64,000 nt of DNA from Rhodococcus sp. 4CII (GCF_014256275.1 NZ_JACCFE010000003.1:242263-306262); one strand, 5' to 3'; shown: positions 16,401 through 25,393, numbered from the stretch's first letter. The notes: a model not told the origin generated them from the letters alone. Translations and numbers: made by a program.

Positions 16401-16411
16401 TCGTATTACGA
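16401..16411. promoter_or_regulatory. short palindromic operator before the antitoxin gene
   Basis: TCGTATTACGA is a perfect 11-bp palindrome immediately upstream of the start codon. Ribbon-helix-helix antitoxins repress their own operon by binding such sites, so autoregulation is likely. Confidence 0.55.
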
Positions 16412-16419
16412 TAATGGGC

Positions 16420-16680
16420 ATGGCTGAGGAGACGATCAACGGAGCGCCCGTCACGGACGGGATGATCCAGAAGTGGGCAGACGAGGCCGAGGCCGGTTAC
16501 GACGTCGAAAAGTTGCGCAAACGCGGCCGGCCGACCGTGGGGGAAGGCCCCGGCGCGGTGGTGCCGGTACGGATGGACGAGGCATTGCTGAAGGCCTTGA
16601 ACGCCCGTGCCGAGCAGGAGCATGTTTCCCGCTCCGAGGCGATTCGAGAAGCGGTGCGTGCCTGGACCCAGGTCGCGTGA
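16420..16680 (+). CDS. ribbon-helix-helix antitoxin
   Basis: 86 residues. The C-terminal half has the CopG/MetJ pattern: VVPVRMDEALLKALNARAEQ then EHVSRSEAIREAVRAW. The N-terminal part would wrap the toxin. ATG 16414 or 16420 are possible. It overlaps the toxin gene by four bases (GTGA), the classic antitoxin-first type II arrangement. Confidence 0.8.
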   Translation: MAEETINGAPVTDGMIQKWADEAEAGYDVEKLRKRGRPTVGEGPGAVVPVRMDEALLKALNARAEQEHVSRSEAIREAVRAWTQVA

Positions 16681-16913
16681 AGGCGCATAAATCCGCGCTC
16701 AAACACGGGATCAGCGAAAACGATGGCATCTACGCGGCAGAGCATCACGTATATACCGCTGGTCTGGACGACGACAACCCCGCGCGCGAGTTCCGGCTGG
16801 GTTTCGACCCGAACGGTCGGCTCCTGGAACTGGTTGTCCTGCGCTTCGACAGCGGGAACGAGCTGCTCATTCATGCCATGAAGGCTCGCTCGCAGTACTT
16901 CGACCTCTTGTAG
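16677..16913 (+). CDS. small toxin of a type II toxin-antitoxin pair
   Basis: 78 residues starting on GTG within the antitoxin stop. SALKHGISENDGIYAAEHHV, then LGFDPNGRLLELVVL and ELLIHAMKARSQYFDLL. The pattern (KHGIS, LLEVVVL, IHAMKAR) is that of BrnT/DUF4258-like RNase toxins common beside RHH antitoxins in actinobacteria. Catalytic residues not assigned. Plasmid stabilisation is the expected role. Confidence 0.75.
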   Translation: MKAHKSALKHGISENDGIYAAEHHVYTAGLDDDNPAREFRLGFDPNGRLLELVVLRFDSGNELLIHAMKARSQYFDLL

Positions 16914-17179
16914 CGATCGCCGCGAGGCCGGTACGAGAGCCTCCGCTAGAGGCGGACGGTGCGGCCGCCGGTCGAGGGTGTGCACCACGATCACCTCGCC
17001 CGTTCGAACGTAGCTGTAGTTCGGGACGTCGGTGGTGGCCCCCGGACTTCTTGTCCGCGTAGACGTTCGCCGAGGGTTGATCTCAGCTTTGGTGGATCGA
17101 TCCGGGCAGGCCCACGGTACGGGCGGATGCGCCAACCTCGGAAATGTCCAGATCACACGGTGCCGGTGCTCACGCCACG
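16914..17179. other. short stretch with a possible recombinase remnant
   Basis: On the minus strand at about 16968-17008 the translation TGEVIVVHTLDR resembles the conserved strand of serine recombinases (VVVHTLDRLGR). Nothing else of the protein is present. Weak evidence, listed so that the stretch is accounted for. Confidence 0.3.
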
Positions 17180-17485
17180 ACGCGGGCGGTCAAGGTCGGG
17201 ATCGGGGCCGCCGAGACCGCCGAATCCACAGCCGTTGCCTGTACCCTGCCCGAACGGGTGCGGGGCAACGGTTTCGGGGTACTCGGATTGGTGCAGTCAT
17301 TCGGTGACATGGGCTCGACGGTGGTGGCCGGCATCCTCTGGTCGACGCTCTCCCCGCTGGTGGCGTTCGGTTACGCCGCCGCGTGGATGCTGGCCTCCGT
17401 CCTTCTCTCGCCGCTGCTGCGGCCGACCAGCCCGCCCTCCGACCCCAACGATTCCCCGAGATCGGTGAAGGGAGAAACCGCATGA
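17180..17485 (+). pseudogene. C-terminal remnant of an MFS transporter
   Basis: The last two TM helices of a major facilitator protein: LPERVRGNGFGVLGLVQSFG, then SPLVAFGYAAAWMLASVLLSP. No start codon or upstream helices exist; the 5' side is unrelated. The stop overlaps the histidine phosphatase gene (ATGA), so that gene has lost its original operon promoter. Confidence 0.75.
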
Positions 17486-18051
17486 CCGACACAGTGCAGC
17501 GGGTGTATCTGGCCCGGCACGGCCAAACAGCCCTCAACGCCGACGGTCGCCTGCGCGGCCTCGCCGACCCACCCCTGGACGACGTGGGCCGCGCCGAAGC
17601 GCGCCGGCTGGCCGTCCTGCTCGCGACGAAACACCCGGCCGTGGTCATCTCCAGTCCCCTGCGGCGGGCCGTGGCGACCGCCGAGGAAATCGCGGACGCC
17701 GCCAACACGGCGGTCCTGGTCGACGACCGGCTCAACGACCGCGACTACGGGCCCTGGACCGGAGCCGTGAAGGCAGACGTCATCGATGAGTTCGGCAGCG
17801 TCGACGCCGCCCCAGGAGTCGAGAGCGCCGACGCTCTGTCCGACCGCGTCCTGGCCGCGTTCCGTGCTCTGGTCGCCGAGGCCGACACCTGGCCCGTGGT
17901 GCTGGTCTCGCACGACGCGGTCAACCGGGCACTGCTGGCTTGCCTCGACCCCACTCTCGTCGACATAGGCCAGCGCACTGCCTGCTGGAACGAACTCACC
18001 CACCGCGCCGGCACCTGGCACGTCGACCTCTACGACCAGAAACCGCCCTGA
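17482..18051 (+). CDS. histidine phosphatase family protein (phosphoglycerate mutase-like)
   Basis: 189 residues. Catalytic RHG motif in YLARHGQTALN, second Arg in SSPLRRAVATAEEIA, general acid Glu/Asp region DRDYGPWTG, and second His in LVSHDAVNRALL. Broad-specificity phosphatases of this fold act on small phosphoesters; the substrate cannot be told. GGAGAAA precedes the ATG, which overlaps the truncated MFS gene. Confidence 0.88.
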   Translation: MTDTVQRVYLARHGQTALNADGRLRGLADPPLDDVGRAEARRLAVLLATKHPAVVISSPLRRAVATAEEIADAANTAVLVDDRLNDRDYGPWTGAVKADVIDEFGSVDAAPGVESADALSDRVLAAFRALVAEADTWPVVLVSHDAVNRALLACLDPTLVDIGQRTACWNELTHRAGTWHVDLYDQKPP

Positions 18052-18116
18052 CCGTTCGCGCCGGTGAGTCGGTCCCGCCCCCGGCAGTCCGGGCGACCAG
18101 GTTCGGCACTCCGGGC

Positions 18117-18992
18117 TCATCCGAGTAGGACCGACAGCGTCGGGGGCTCGCCCTCCTCATCGGGGGACAGCATTGCGTGTTCCGCTCGGATTTGCCCATC
18201 GCGTGAGGCCGCCTGATGGTTGCCGAGGGCAGCGAGGTTCACCACGACCATGTTGTTGTCGATCGGGTCCTTGTCCCGGCCGAGGCCGTCGATCACGCTC
18301 CGGTATCCATCGCCGTCGAGGACCGCCTGATAGCGGTGGTGGAAATGACCGTGCCACAACCGGGTCGGCCGCACACCGTCGACGATTCCGCGCAACACCT
18401 GACGGTGGCGTTCGGAGGCGGCGACCGCCTCGGCCGGGAACCCGTATCGGTCCCGCTCCATCCCTGGAACCGCGATCCCCGCCGGGCAATCGTGGCAGAA
18501 CATCGCATCCACCCCCGGACCACCGTCGGTGATGCTGCGAGCCTGCTCTGCGGTGATCTCCTCCTGCGGCCACCACGTCACCTGCGGGGTCCGCAGGAAA
18601 CTGTCGATCGAATGCGCACCGCCGACGGCCAGGCACCGGGTGTTCCCCCACCGCCACCGCTTGCCCCGCGGCAGGTGCACGATCCGCTGCCGCAGGTACC
18701 GCAACCCGTCCGCGGCCACCGGCTGGGCCAGCAGCCAGTCGAAGTTCTCGTGGTTGCCATCGACGAATCCGAGCACCAGATCATGCTGGGCGAGGGCGCG
18801 GTCGAGCGCGTTCAGATAGTCGCGCTTGAAGTGGAACCCGAAGTCACCGAGATGAATCACCACATCGGCGTTGCGCCTGCGGGCGTGCGCGATGGCTTCC
18901 ACCGCGTAGTCGGTGTTGGCGTGCCAATCCCCGGCCAGCGCCACCCGCTTCGGGGTGCGTAGAAATCGTGGGTTGTGTCGGTGGAGGGTCAT
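18117..18992 (-). CDS. calcineurin-like metallophosphoesterase
   Basis: 291 residues. All metal-binding motifs are present in order: AGDWHAN, VIHLGDFG, FVDGNHENFD, FCHDC and LWHGHFHHRY. Substrate unknown; family members cleave phosphomonoesters or diesters, and small plasmid-borne versions are common in rhodococci. The ATG at 18992 or a GTG at 19001 could start it; AAAGGTAGG lies just upstream. Confidence 0.85.
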   Translation of the reverse strand: MTLHRHNPRFLRTPKRVALAGDWHANTDYAVEAIAHARRRNADVVIHLGDFGFHFKRDYLNALDRALAQHDLVLGFVDGNHENFDWLLAQPVAADGLRYLRQRIVHLPRGKRWRWGNTRCLAVGGAHSIDSFLRTPQVTWWPQEEITAEQARSITDGGPGVDAMFCHDCPAGIAVPGMERDRYGFPAEAVAASERHRQVLRGIVDGVRPTRLWHGHFHHRYQAVLDGDGYRSVIDGLGRDKDPIDNNMVVVNLAALGNHQAASRDGQIRAEHAMLSPDEEGEPPTLSVLLG

Positions 18993-19001
18993 GATGGGCA
19001 C

Positions 19002-19786
19002 CTACCTTTTGCGCATTCGTCGTGCGAAGGTAGGGACCGTTGGCGGAGATCGATCCGCGGTTGGGTGGCGAGCCCCTCCGCCACTGCACTACAGCCCCGA
19101 TCCTACTCATCCCAATCGCCGCCAGGACGAAAATGTTCGCGCAGGCGACGGCGTCCGACCGGGCAGCGCTCCGGCGGAGCGGCTGTCACAGGCGGGTTTG
19201 AATTGGTTCTCACCTCCTTCCGGAACAGGTTCGTGACTACCCAGCAGCTATCGTCCGGTTGAGGGCGTCACCCACGGCATCCTGGTCGTCGTCGTCGCCG
19301 GTGGTCAACAGCATTGATCCGGCGAGTTGCGATACGACCGTGGCGATGCCGGGTTTCCGGGCGGCCACGATAGCGTGAGGATGGTGCGCCGGGAAGTCTG
19401 GTCGGCAAGTTGTTCCGCTGTATCCCAACCAGGACGAGGACCCCCCACCATATACATCGAGCCATTCACTCCGTCCGTTTGCGTTCGATCGTCGATGTGT
19501 TCGTCATGACCGGCGGCCGGGTGATGGGCATGAAGTATCTTCGGGCCGCCACCCACAGCATTTGTTACGAGACCGAGGATCGTGCCCCGGTCCGGCATGC
19601 CTGCCGCGACTAGCTCCATCAGTGGCACGTCCCACACGCTCGGGCCCGGTTCGATACCTCCTTGCTCGGCGCCGACGTCCACACTGTCCCGGTCTGCGGA
19701 CCCCTCGCCCCGCGAGCGTCTTCCGAATCGGTGGCGGCCCTGATCTCCACCCTCCTACCTCGTCCGACCACTGAGAAAGACAGCGT
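19002..19786. other. gene-poor stretch with a coding remnant at its right end
   Basis: Most of it has no recognisable gene. From 19614 to 19790 on the plus strand an open frame following a TAG reads FDTSLLGADVHTVPVCGPLA then SESVAALISTLLPRP, with coding-like composition; its stop TGA overlaps the nhaA GTG, so it is probably the tail of a lost gene once in an operon with nhaA. Family not identified. Confidence 0.4.
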
Positions 19787-20016
19787 GTGAATACTCCCCG
19801 CCCCGTCCGAGCGCCGCTGTTCCCTCGTGGATCTTGGGCGGAGACCTCCCGTATCGCGGAGATCCTGCGGAAGGAGACCGTCGGTGGGGCGCTGCTGCTG
19901 GCCGCGACCGTGATCGCGATGATCTGGGCGAACTCCCGCTGGTCCGACAGCTACGACACCCTCCGCGACTTCACGTTCGGGCCGGAAGCCTGGCACCTGA
20001 ATCTGTCGCTACGCAC
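19787..20016 (+). pseudogene. nhaA: NhaA Na+/H+ antiporter, N-terminal fragment
   Basis: About 75 residues match the NhaA N-terminus: ILRKETVGGALLLAATVIAM then IWANSRWSDSYDTLRDF and AWHLNLSL. The match ends at about 20012, exactly where the minus-strand HNH gene begins, and the rest of NhaA is not found beyond it. The antiporter is therefore cut off by the HNH gene or a linked deletion. Confidence 0.85.
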
Positions 20017-20022
20017 TGACAA

Positions 20023-20658
20023 TCACCAAAGAGTGAGTGGCAGGCCGGCGGCTTCGGCGCGGCGGATCCGTAACTCGATGCGGTCGGGTTCGTCGCCGTT
20101 TGCGAGGCCGGCGCGGACAGCGGCGGCGACGGCGCGGGTGCGCCCGGCGGGACCGCGGATGTCGGCGAGTGGACTGGCCAGGTTCCGTCGGCGCAGGTAG
20201 TACTCGGTGCGATTGACGGCGTTGGTGCCCAGGCGCATGTGGTGTGGGTTGACGCAACCGGCGAAGTCGCATTGATGGCACAGCACCGCGTCATCGGCAC
20301 CGGACCACCCCAGCCTCGGGATCACTCCGTACTCGAGTTGGTAGGCGAACAGATGCGCGGGCACGGTGCCACGTCGAGACGTTCCGGGCAGGCTCGCGGC
20401 ACGGAAGGACCCGTGGCCAGTTGATGAGACCCCGGCCAACCATGGTGTGCACAGGTTCCCGGCACGCCGATAGATTTTCGCTTCGAACCGAGCGACGATC
20501 GTGGGCTCGGTGAGCCACGACCGCCACAGTCGTGCAGGAACGCGCACCGGTTGCGGCTGTCCGATCAGAGCGAGCTGCTCGTCCTCCGCATATGGCGAGG
20601 GAACGGGCATACCCGGGAGCGGGGAAATGCCGCTGGTCACGCTCAGGGTGTCCTCCAC
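20023..20658 (-). CDS. HNH endonuclease-like protein (intact member of a dispersed family)
   Basis: 211 residues with a zinc-binding HNH core VLCHQCDFAGCVNPHHMRLG followed by TNAVNRTEYYLRRRNLASPL, the arrangement of phage and plasmid HNH homing-type nucleases. An N-terminal part (WLTEPTIVARFEAKIYRRAG) precedes it. Two further copies in this window are broken: a fragment at 13702-13820 and a frameshifted copy at 42865-43455. Its location inside nhaA suggests it moves or arrives by recombination. Activity and target are unknown. Confidence 0.75.
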   Translation of the reverse strand: MEDTLSVTSGISPLPGMPVPSPYAEDEQLALIGQPQPVRVPARLWRSWLTEPTIVARFEAKIYRRAGNLCTPWLAGVSSTGHGSFRAASLPGTSRRGTVPAHLFAYQLEYGVIPRLGWSGADDAVLCHQCDFAGCVNPHHMRLGTNAVNRTEYYLRRRNLASPLADIRGPAGRTRAVAAAVRAGLANGDEPDRIELRIRRAEAAGLPLTLW

Positions 20659-20881
20659 TCAACCGGTTCCGGGTGCTGTTACCGGCGAGGATAGAGGCGG
20701 GGACCGACAGGTCGGACACAAGTGGTGACGCAGCGAGCGCCCCGACCCGGCACATCCGCTCCGGCAGCAAGCGTCTGGGCTGTTTCTGCGGGTGTGGCAA
20801 AATTTTCGATGTCCGTCGAGCCAGCGCGGCAAGAATTATGACCATGGCTCACGGATGCGCTGGGCCGGGAAGGTACCGGAA

Positions 20882-21529
20882 ATGAGTGATCTCGACGAGG
20901 TCGTCGGGGCAGGCGCCCCGCGACGGGTGGGCAGTTTCCGGTTCTTCCTCGACGGTCACCGCTGGGAATGGTCCGACACCGTCGCCGCCATCCACGGCTA
21001 CACCCCCGGGCAGGTCACCCCGACCACCGAACTGATGCTCTCCCACAAACACCCCGACGACCACCCGCAGGTCGCCGCCCTGTTCGACAAGATGATCGCC
21101 GACGGGCAACCGTTCAGCAGCCGGCACCGGATCCTCGACACCAGCGGCCGGATCCACCATGTCCTCGTCGTCGGCGATCGGATGCTCGACGAGCACGACC
21201 AGGTCATCGGCACGACCGGGTTCTACATCGACGTCACCGACCTCCGGGACCGGGACCGCCGCGACATGGTCGACGAAATGGTCGCCGACCTCGAAAAGTC
21301 CCGGGCGGTGATCGAGCAGGCCAAGAGCATGCTGATGCTCGCCCACACCATCCCCGCCGACCACGCCGTCGACATCCTCACCTGGCATTCCCAGCAGACC
21401 AACACCAAACTCCGCACCGTCGCCGAACACCTCGTCGCCACCGTCACCACTACCACCGTGCTCCCGGACGACGTACGGACCCGGTTCGACCACCTGCTGC
21501 TCACCACGCACCGCCCCCACCCCAAGTAG
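20882..21529 (+). CDS. PAS-ANTAR regulator
   Basis: 215 residues. A PAS fold with PAC-like end occupies roughly 15-115 (WEWSDTVAAIHGYTPGQV, HRILDTSGRIHHVLVVGDR, TGFYIDVTDLRD), then a coiled linker and an ANTAR domain (IEQAKSMLMLAHTIPADHAV and QQTNTKLRTVAEHLV). ANTAR domains bind paired hairpins in nascent RNA and prevent termination. GGGAAGG lies nine bases before the ATG. Ligand of the PAS domain unknown. Confidence 0.9.
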   Translation: MSDLDEVVGAGAPRRVGSFRFFLDGHRWEWSDTVAAIHGYTPGQVTPTTELMLSHKHPDDHPQVAALFDKMIADGQPFSSRHRILDTSGRIHHVLVVGDRMLDEHDQVIGTTGFYIDVTDLRDRDRRDMVDEMVADLEKSRAVIEQAKSMLMLAHTIPADHAVDILTWHSQQTNTKLRTVAEHLVATVTTTTVLPDDVRTRFDHLLLTTHRPHPK

Positions 21530-21713
21530 TGGTCGGTTCCGCGCGCTGCTCGGGTTGAACGCACGGAACCTCGATCCCCCGACCGCCGGCAGCCGAATCG
21601 ACCGTGCATCCCGCTTGCCCGGCCCCGCCACCACCGAAACAACGAGCCGCAACCGGAACTCCGCGCCCCGAGGCCGTCTCGACACGGCCATTTCCGTCCC
21701 AACCCCACGGAAA

Positions 21714-21737
21714 CAGCCGACCCCCAAGGGTCGGCTG
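21714..21737. terminator. hairpin between convergent genes
   Basis: CAGCCGACCC (21714-21723) and GGGTCGGCTG (21728-21737) form a perfect 10-bp stem with a CCAA loop, between the PAS-ANTAR gene and the minus-strand DUF7144 gene. Likely a bidirectional terminator. Confidence 0.75.
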
Positions 21738-21774
21738 ATCGGGGGCCGGACGATGTCGGTGTGGGGTGCGTGGA

Positions 21775-22188
21775 CTACGGCGTGGTGCTGTGGACCGTGC
21801 CCGGGGCCCAGGTCGAGACCGCCCAGATGACGACCACGTCGAGGGCGATGATCACGATCGACCACCACGGGTAGTAGGGCAGCCACAGGAAATTGGCGAG
21901 AATCGAGATCGCGGCGATCACGATCGCCGAGACCCGGGCCCATCCCGCCCCGGTGAACAGGGCGATGCCGACCAGGATGAGCAGCACCCCGAGCACGAGG
22001 TGGATCCAGCCCCATACGGTGATGTCGAACTTGTAGAGGTAGTTGGTTCCGGCGACGAACACCTTGTCCTTCGCGACCGCGGAGAGCCCCTGGAAGAATT
22101 CGATGATGCCGATGGTGACCAGGATGACCGCGGCCGCCATCGATGTGCCGGCGGCGATGGGTTGTTTGATCGAGGACTTGTCGGTCAC
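21775..22188 (-). CDS. four-helix DUF7144-type membrane protein
   Basis: 137 residues with four hydrophobic helices (MAAAVILVTIGIIEFFQGL, IHLVLGVLLILVGIALF, VSAIVIAAISILANFLWLPY, WSIVIIALDVVVIWAVSTW). The pattern, including the conserved FQGLSAV and LPYYPWWS, matches the DUF7144 family found in actinobacterial stress and dormancy gene clusters. The GTG at 22188 follows AAGGAAAGG. Function unknown; comparable in layout to HdeD-like stress proteins. Confidence 0.7.
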   Translation of the reverse strand: MTDKSSIKQPIAAGTSMAAAVILVTIGIIEFFQGLSAVAKDKVFVAGTNYLYKFDITVWGWIHLVLGVLLILVGIALFTGAGWARVSAIVIAAISILANFLWLPYYPWWSIVIIALDVVVIWAVSTWAPGTVHSTTP

Positions 22189-22207
22189 GGCGGTTGCCTT
22201 TCCTTGA

Positions 22208-22235
22208 TCGGGTGCTCGCTTCTCGGGGCACCCGA
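22208..22235. terminator. hairpin between two minus-strand genes
   Basis: TCGGGTGC (22208-22215) pairs with GCACCCGA (22228-22235). It lies just after the stop of the upstream minus-strand pseudogene and before the DUF7144 ribosome site. Confidence 0.5.
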
Positions 22236-22238
22236 GGT

Positions 22239-22658
22239 TTACGGGTGAGTCGGCTGTTCGGTCGGTGGCCGGGTGGCGGCGGTTCGGGCGGGGCGGATGA
22301 GGAGTTCGAGGGCCAGGAGCGCGGCGAGGGCGATGAGGACGATCCACAGCACGACCAGGCCGGTGGGGTAGCGCTAGAACAGCAGCAGCGCCGCAACCCC
22401 GATAATCGCGCACCGCAACGGAATCCGAAGCTGGTAGGCCCACCGTTCCACCTCGTTCGGCGGCCGGTCGCTACCGGACCGCCGGACGAAGTCCAGTCCC
22501 TGCCCGAACCCGCGGCGTACCGCCGTCGCGGACGAGGACCCTCCGGTCAGGTACGCACCGAGCGCGATCACCAGGCCGAGGACCGCGACCGCACGCAGAC
22601 TGGTCCGGAGCGGCACCAGGACGGTGTCGATGACCGCGGTCGCGGCGTCGGGCGACAA
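22239..22658 (-). pseudogene. membrane protein gene with an in-frame TAG
   Basis: Encodes an actinobacterial integral membrane protein C-terminal half (VPLRTSLRAVAVLGLVIALG, NEVERWAYQLRIPLRCAIIG). A TAG at 22374-22376 stands where tryptophan is expected (LLLF-stop-RYPTGLVVLW), and the frame then continues uninterrupted as VLIALAALLALELLIRPAR to a TAA at 22239-22241. A single G-to-A change would explain it. TTG at 22658 is the only start in place. Confidence 0.65.
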
Positions 22659-22659
22659 G

Positions 22660-22836
22660 ACGTGCGCGTGGCGGCCCGTTCGACCAACAGAGGACGAAAT
22701 CTCGGACCCGGCACCCGTCGAACCGGTCGAGCACGGCCACGATCAGGCTCTCGAGCACCTCCGACTCGAGATCGGGATAGCGCTGAATCAGTCGGCTTCG
22801 GACGACGCCGATGTCGTGTTCTTCGCGGTCGTCCAT
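22660..22836 (-). pseudogene. three-helix-bundle protein gene, frameshifted
   Basis: MDDREEHDIGVVRSRLIQRY then PDLESEVLESLIVAVLDRFDG and CRVRDFV resembles the short three-helical actinobacterial proteins ending in RDFVPLLVERAAR. The ending LLVERAATRT is present one frame over, so about one base is missing near 22695. It runs straight into the membrane-protein pseudogene. Confidence 0.5.
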
Positions 22837-23550
22837 GTGAAACAGTGTGCGCCCGACCAGCCTGGGAAAGGCGACGAATCGGAGGCGCTGTTCCGCCTGG
22901 TGTCGCCGCGAATCCCGTCCGACGACTGCCCCGTCCTCACCTGGTGGGTCTCGGTGCCGGGTACCTGCTGTGCGAGCAGCACCGCGGCGCGCCGACTGCG
23001 GTCGACGACGTGCCGAAGGCCGAGTGGACTCCGGCGGAGGTCTCCTCCGCCCGCCTCACCACACCCCCGACCACCTCGGAGCGCGTGCGGGGGGTGGGCC
23101 GCGAGCTGGTCGTGAGACCCGCTTTGGGCCGGAGTCGAAGTCACCGCTCGACGACGACTGCTGGCCGTCTCGGCAACTGCCGCAAAGCCCGGACGAGACG
23201 ACGACACGTCCTGATCTGCACCTGACAGTGCGCTTCGCGCCGGGGCGGGCGGTGGAGCCCATGTGGGGTGCGCCCCATTTCTGTCGGGCCGGCTTCCCGG
23301 CTGCAGGCAACCCGGGTGTGGGGAGCGGCGGGGTCACCCCGGACGCGTGGGCCTTCATCCGCGTATCCGCTGGTCGTCGTCCTATGCTTCGTCGTCTCGG
23401 CCCTGGGGTAGAGACCACCGCACCGACCGGACGGTGCGGCAAGGATCTTCCCTAGGAACTGTAGATTTATTCCGCTTACGGTCGTAGAATATGTCAAGAA
23501 TTTCGATGGACGTCGGAGTGATCTCCAGGTTCGACGAAGGGGTGAGCACC
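22837..23550. other. gene-poor stretch
   Basis: No supported gene on either strand. A plus-strand frame near 22950-23220 (GAGYLLCEQHRGAPTAVDDV) has partly coding-like composition but matches nothing I recognise. The end should contain the promoter of the next gene. Confidence 0.35.
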
Positions 23551-23862
23551 GTGGACAATCCGTTGCACACCGTGCCGGAGGCGGATCGCCTCGAACAACT
23601 TCAGCCTGCCGATCCCGCGGCCGGCCGGTCTTTGATCGGCGGCGGGATCGACGAGGCCTGGGATGCGCCGGAGGCCGATCTGGTCGAGCAGACGCAACCG
23701 GCCACCGCTGCCGTGGACCCGGATCCGGCGGATACCGGTGACCTCGACATGAGATGGGACACCCCGGACGGCGACCGGCTCGAGCAGTCCGTTCCCGTCG
23801 CCTACGACGACGAGGATCGGGACGACGGCGTGGACGAGGCCCCCGAGGGGGATGACCGGTAA
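23551..23862 (+). CDS. acidic protein with repeated EADxxEQ motifs
   Basis: 103 residues, very acidic and proline-rich. The motif recurs three times: PEADRLEQLQP, PEADLVEQTQP and PDGDRLEQSVP. Similar short proteins occur next to ANTAR and stress genes in rhodococci and mycobacteria; no function is known. GTG 23551 preceded by GAAGGGG is preferred to longer in-frame starts. Confidence 0.65.
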   Translation: MDNPLHTVPEADRLEQLQPADPAAGRSLIGGGIDEAWDAPEADLVEQTQPATAAVDPDPADTGDLDMRWDTPDGDRLEQSVPVAYDDEDRDDGVDEAPEGDDR

Positions 23863-23921
23863 CCACGTGTCATCGGCACGGGGCACCGGTCCTGGCCGAT
23901 ACCGGCGGGAAGGGATGCGAG

Positions 23922-24761
23922 ATGAGCGTGAACGGCACCGATCAGATGCCCCTGTCCGAGGCGACGCGCGCCCTCGAGACCGTCACCGATGCGCTGACGA
24001 TGCTGCGGGAGGAGACCGCGGCGCAGGAGTCGCTCGAGGACGTGCTCGGGCGGCTGGCGCAGACCGCGGCCGCGGCGGTTCCGGACGCGGACGCGGTCAG
24101 CGTCACTCACCTCGACGAGACCGGCCCGCGCACCGTGGCCCTGACCGACGACTACGCCGCCGACATCGACGATGAGCAGTACGCCGCGCACCGCGGTCCG
24201 TGCCTACAGGCCGCGGCGTCGCGACTGCCGGTCCGCGCCGTGGTCGGTGAACACGCGGACCGGTGGCCGGAATTCACCGCTGCCGCCCGACAGGCGGGAA
24301 TCCGGGCGTATCTGTCGGTGCCGTTGATCATCGACACCCCCGGGGAGGGCCCCGGGGAGTTGGTGGGTTCGTTCAATGTCTATGCCCGCACCGCGGTGGC
24401 GTTCGATCCGTTCGACGAGAAGTTGATGCAGCTGCTGACCACCGCCGCGTCGGCTGCGATCGGCAATGCCCGCCGGTGGCGGCGCGCACAGCAGCGGGTC
24501 GAGCAGCTCACCGAGGCGCTGACCTCTCGGGCGGACATCGACCAGGCCAAGGGGATGATGATGGTGATGCACGGCATCGGGGCCGAGGAGGCCTTCGCCC
24601 GGTTGACCGTGATCTCCCAACGCACCAACACCAAGGTTCATCGCGTCGCCAAGGACCTCATCGACAAATTCAGCAAACCCTCATCGGGCTCCGACCCGGT
24701 GACACCCGCGCGCGCCGAGATGCGGCGATCTCGTGGATTGACGGGTGGGGTCCGGCGGTAG
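23922..24761 (+). CDS. GAF-ANTAR regulator
   Basis: 279 residues. N-terminal GAF domain (about 30-175: LGRLAQTAAAAVPDADAVSV, HRGPCLQAAASRLPV, LVGSFNVYARTAVAFDPFD) and C-terminal ANTAR RNA-binding domain (about 190-255: ADIDQAKGMMMVMHGIGAEEA, QRTNTKVHRVAKDL). Acts as a transcription antiterminator at dual-hairpin leaders once its GAF ligand or partner signals. AAGGGATGCGAG precedes the ATG. The Rv1733c-like gene follows after 41 bases. Confidence 0.92.
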   Translation: MSVNGTDQMPLSEATRALETVTDALTMLREETAAQESLEDVLGRLAQTAAAAVPDADAVSVTHLDETGPRTVALTDDYAADIDDEQYAAHRGPCLQAAASRLPVRAVVGEHADRWPEFTAAARQAGIRAYLSVPLIIDTPGEGPGELVGSFNVYARTAVAFDPFDEKLMQLLTTAASAAIGNARRWRRAQQRVEQLTEALTSRADIDQAKGMMMVMHGIGAEEAFARLTVISQRTNTKVHRVAKDLIDKFSKPSSGSDPVTPARAEMRRSRGLTGGVRR

Positions 24762-24802
24762 TGATACCGAAGGCACAAGAGAACATTCGAAGGGGCAACA
24801 CC

Positions 24803-25393
24803 ATGGTGGGGCGGGCACCGGGTCCGGTGCGGTGGTGGCGGCTGCAGCCGTGCAGCCGTAATCCGTTGATGCGCCGCACCGACCGGGTCGAGTCGGTGGT
24901 GGTGGCACTGGTGATCATGCTGGTGCTGCTGTGGGTGACGGTGTGCGCGGCGGTGGGGACCGAGATGTTCACCTCTTTGCAGCAGCAGAGCCGGGCGCTG
25001 CACGCTCGGTCGCGGCCGGTCCCCGCGGTCCTGCTGATCGACGCCGGCTCCGATCCGCGGGCCGAACCGGCGGTGCGGATCACCGACACCGGCGCCTCGT
25101 CGTGGGCGCGGTGGACGGTGGACGGGCGTGCGCACACCGGACAAGTTCCGGTCCAGCCGCAGGCGCGAGCGGGGGACACCATCACCCTCGAGGTGGGACC
25201 GGACGGGGAACGCATCGAGACCCGCGGGAGCACCGAGAATGCGGTGCTGGCGGTCTCGGCCACGTGTGGGCTGTGGGCGGTCGGTGCCGCGGCCGGGACA
25301 CTGACGATCGCCGCGGTGCACCGACTGCTGGTCCGGTCCCGGCTGCGGGTATGGGATCAGGCGTGGGAGAAGTTCGCCCAGCCACCACGCTGA
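24803..25393 (+). CDS. Rv1733c-like membrane protein
   Basis: 196 residues with the layout of the DosR-regulon antigen Rv1733c: an N-terminal NPLMRRTDRVESVVVALVIM helix entrance, a first TM helix, an extracytoplasmic domain of about 100 residues (RITDTGASSWARWTVDGRAH, PVQPQARAGDTITLEV) and a second TM helix near the end, closing with WDQAWEKFAQP. GAAGGGG lies nine bases before the ATG. Function unknown; expressed in dormancy in mycobacteria. I saw no clear DosR box upstream. Confidence 0.88.
   Translation: MVGRAPGPVRWWRLQPCSRNPLMRRTDRVESVVVALVIMLVLLWVTVCAAVGTEMFTSLQQQSRALHARSRPVPAVLLIDAGSDPRAEPAVRITDTGASSWARWTVDGRAHTGQVPVQPQARAGDTITLEVGPDGERIETRGSTENAVLAVSATCGLWAVGAAAGTLTIAAVHRLLVRSRLRVWDQAWEKFAQPPR

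Noticed and set aside
21775..22443. A 222-residue version of the DUF7144 protein starting at 22443
   Set aside because: The first 85 residues run antisense through or across the preceding pseudogene and the hairpin at 22208; the GTG at 22188 has a strong ribosome site.
24740..24802. A DosR box upstream of the Rv1733c-like gene
   Set aside because: No sequence close to TTSGGGACTWWAGTCCCSAA could be seen here or before the second hsp20 or the WS/DGAT gene, so DosR control is not claimed.
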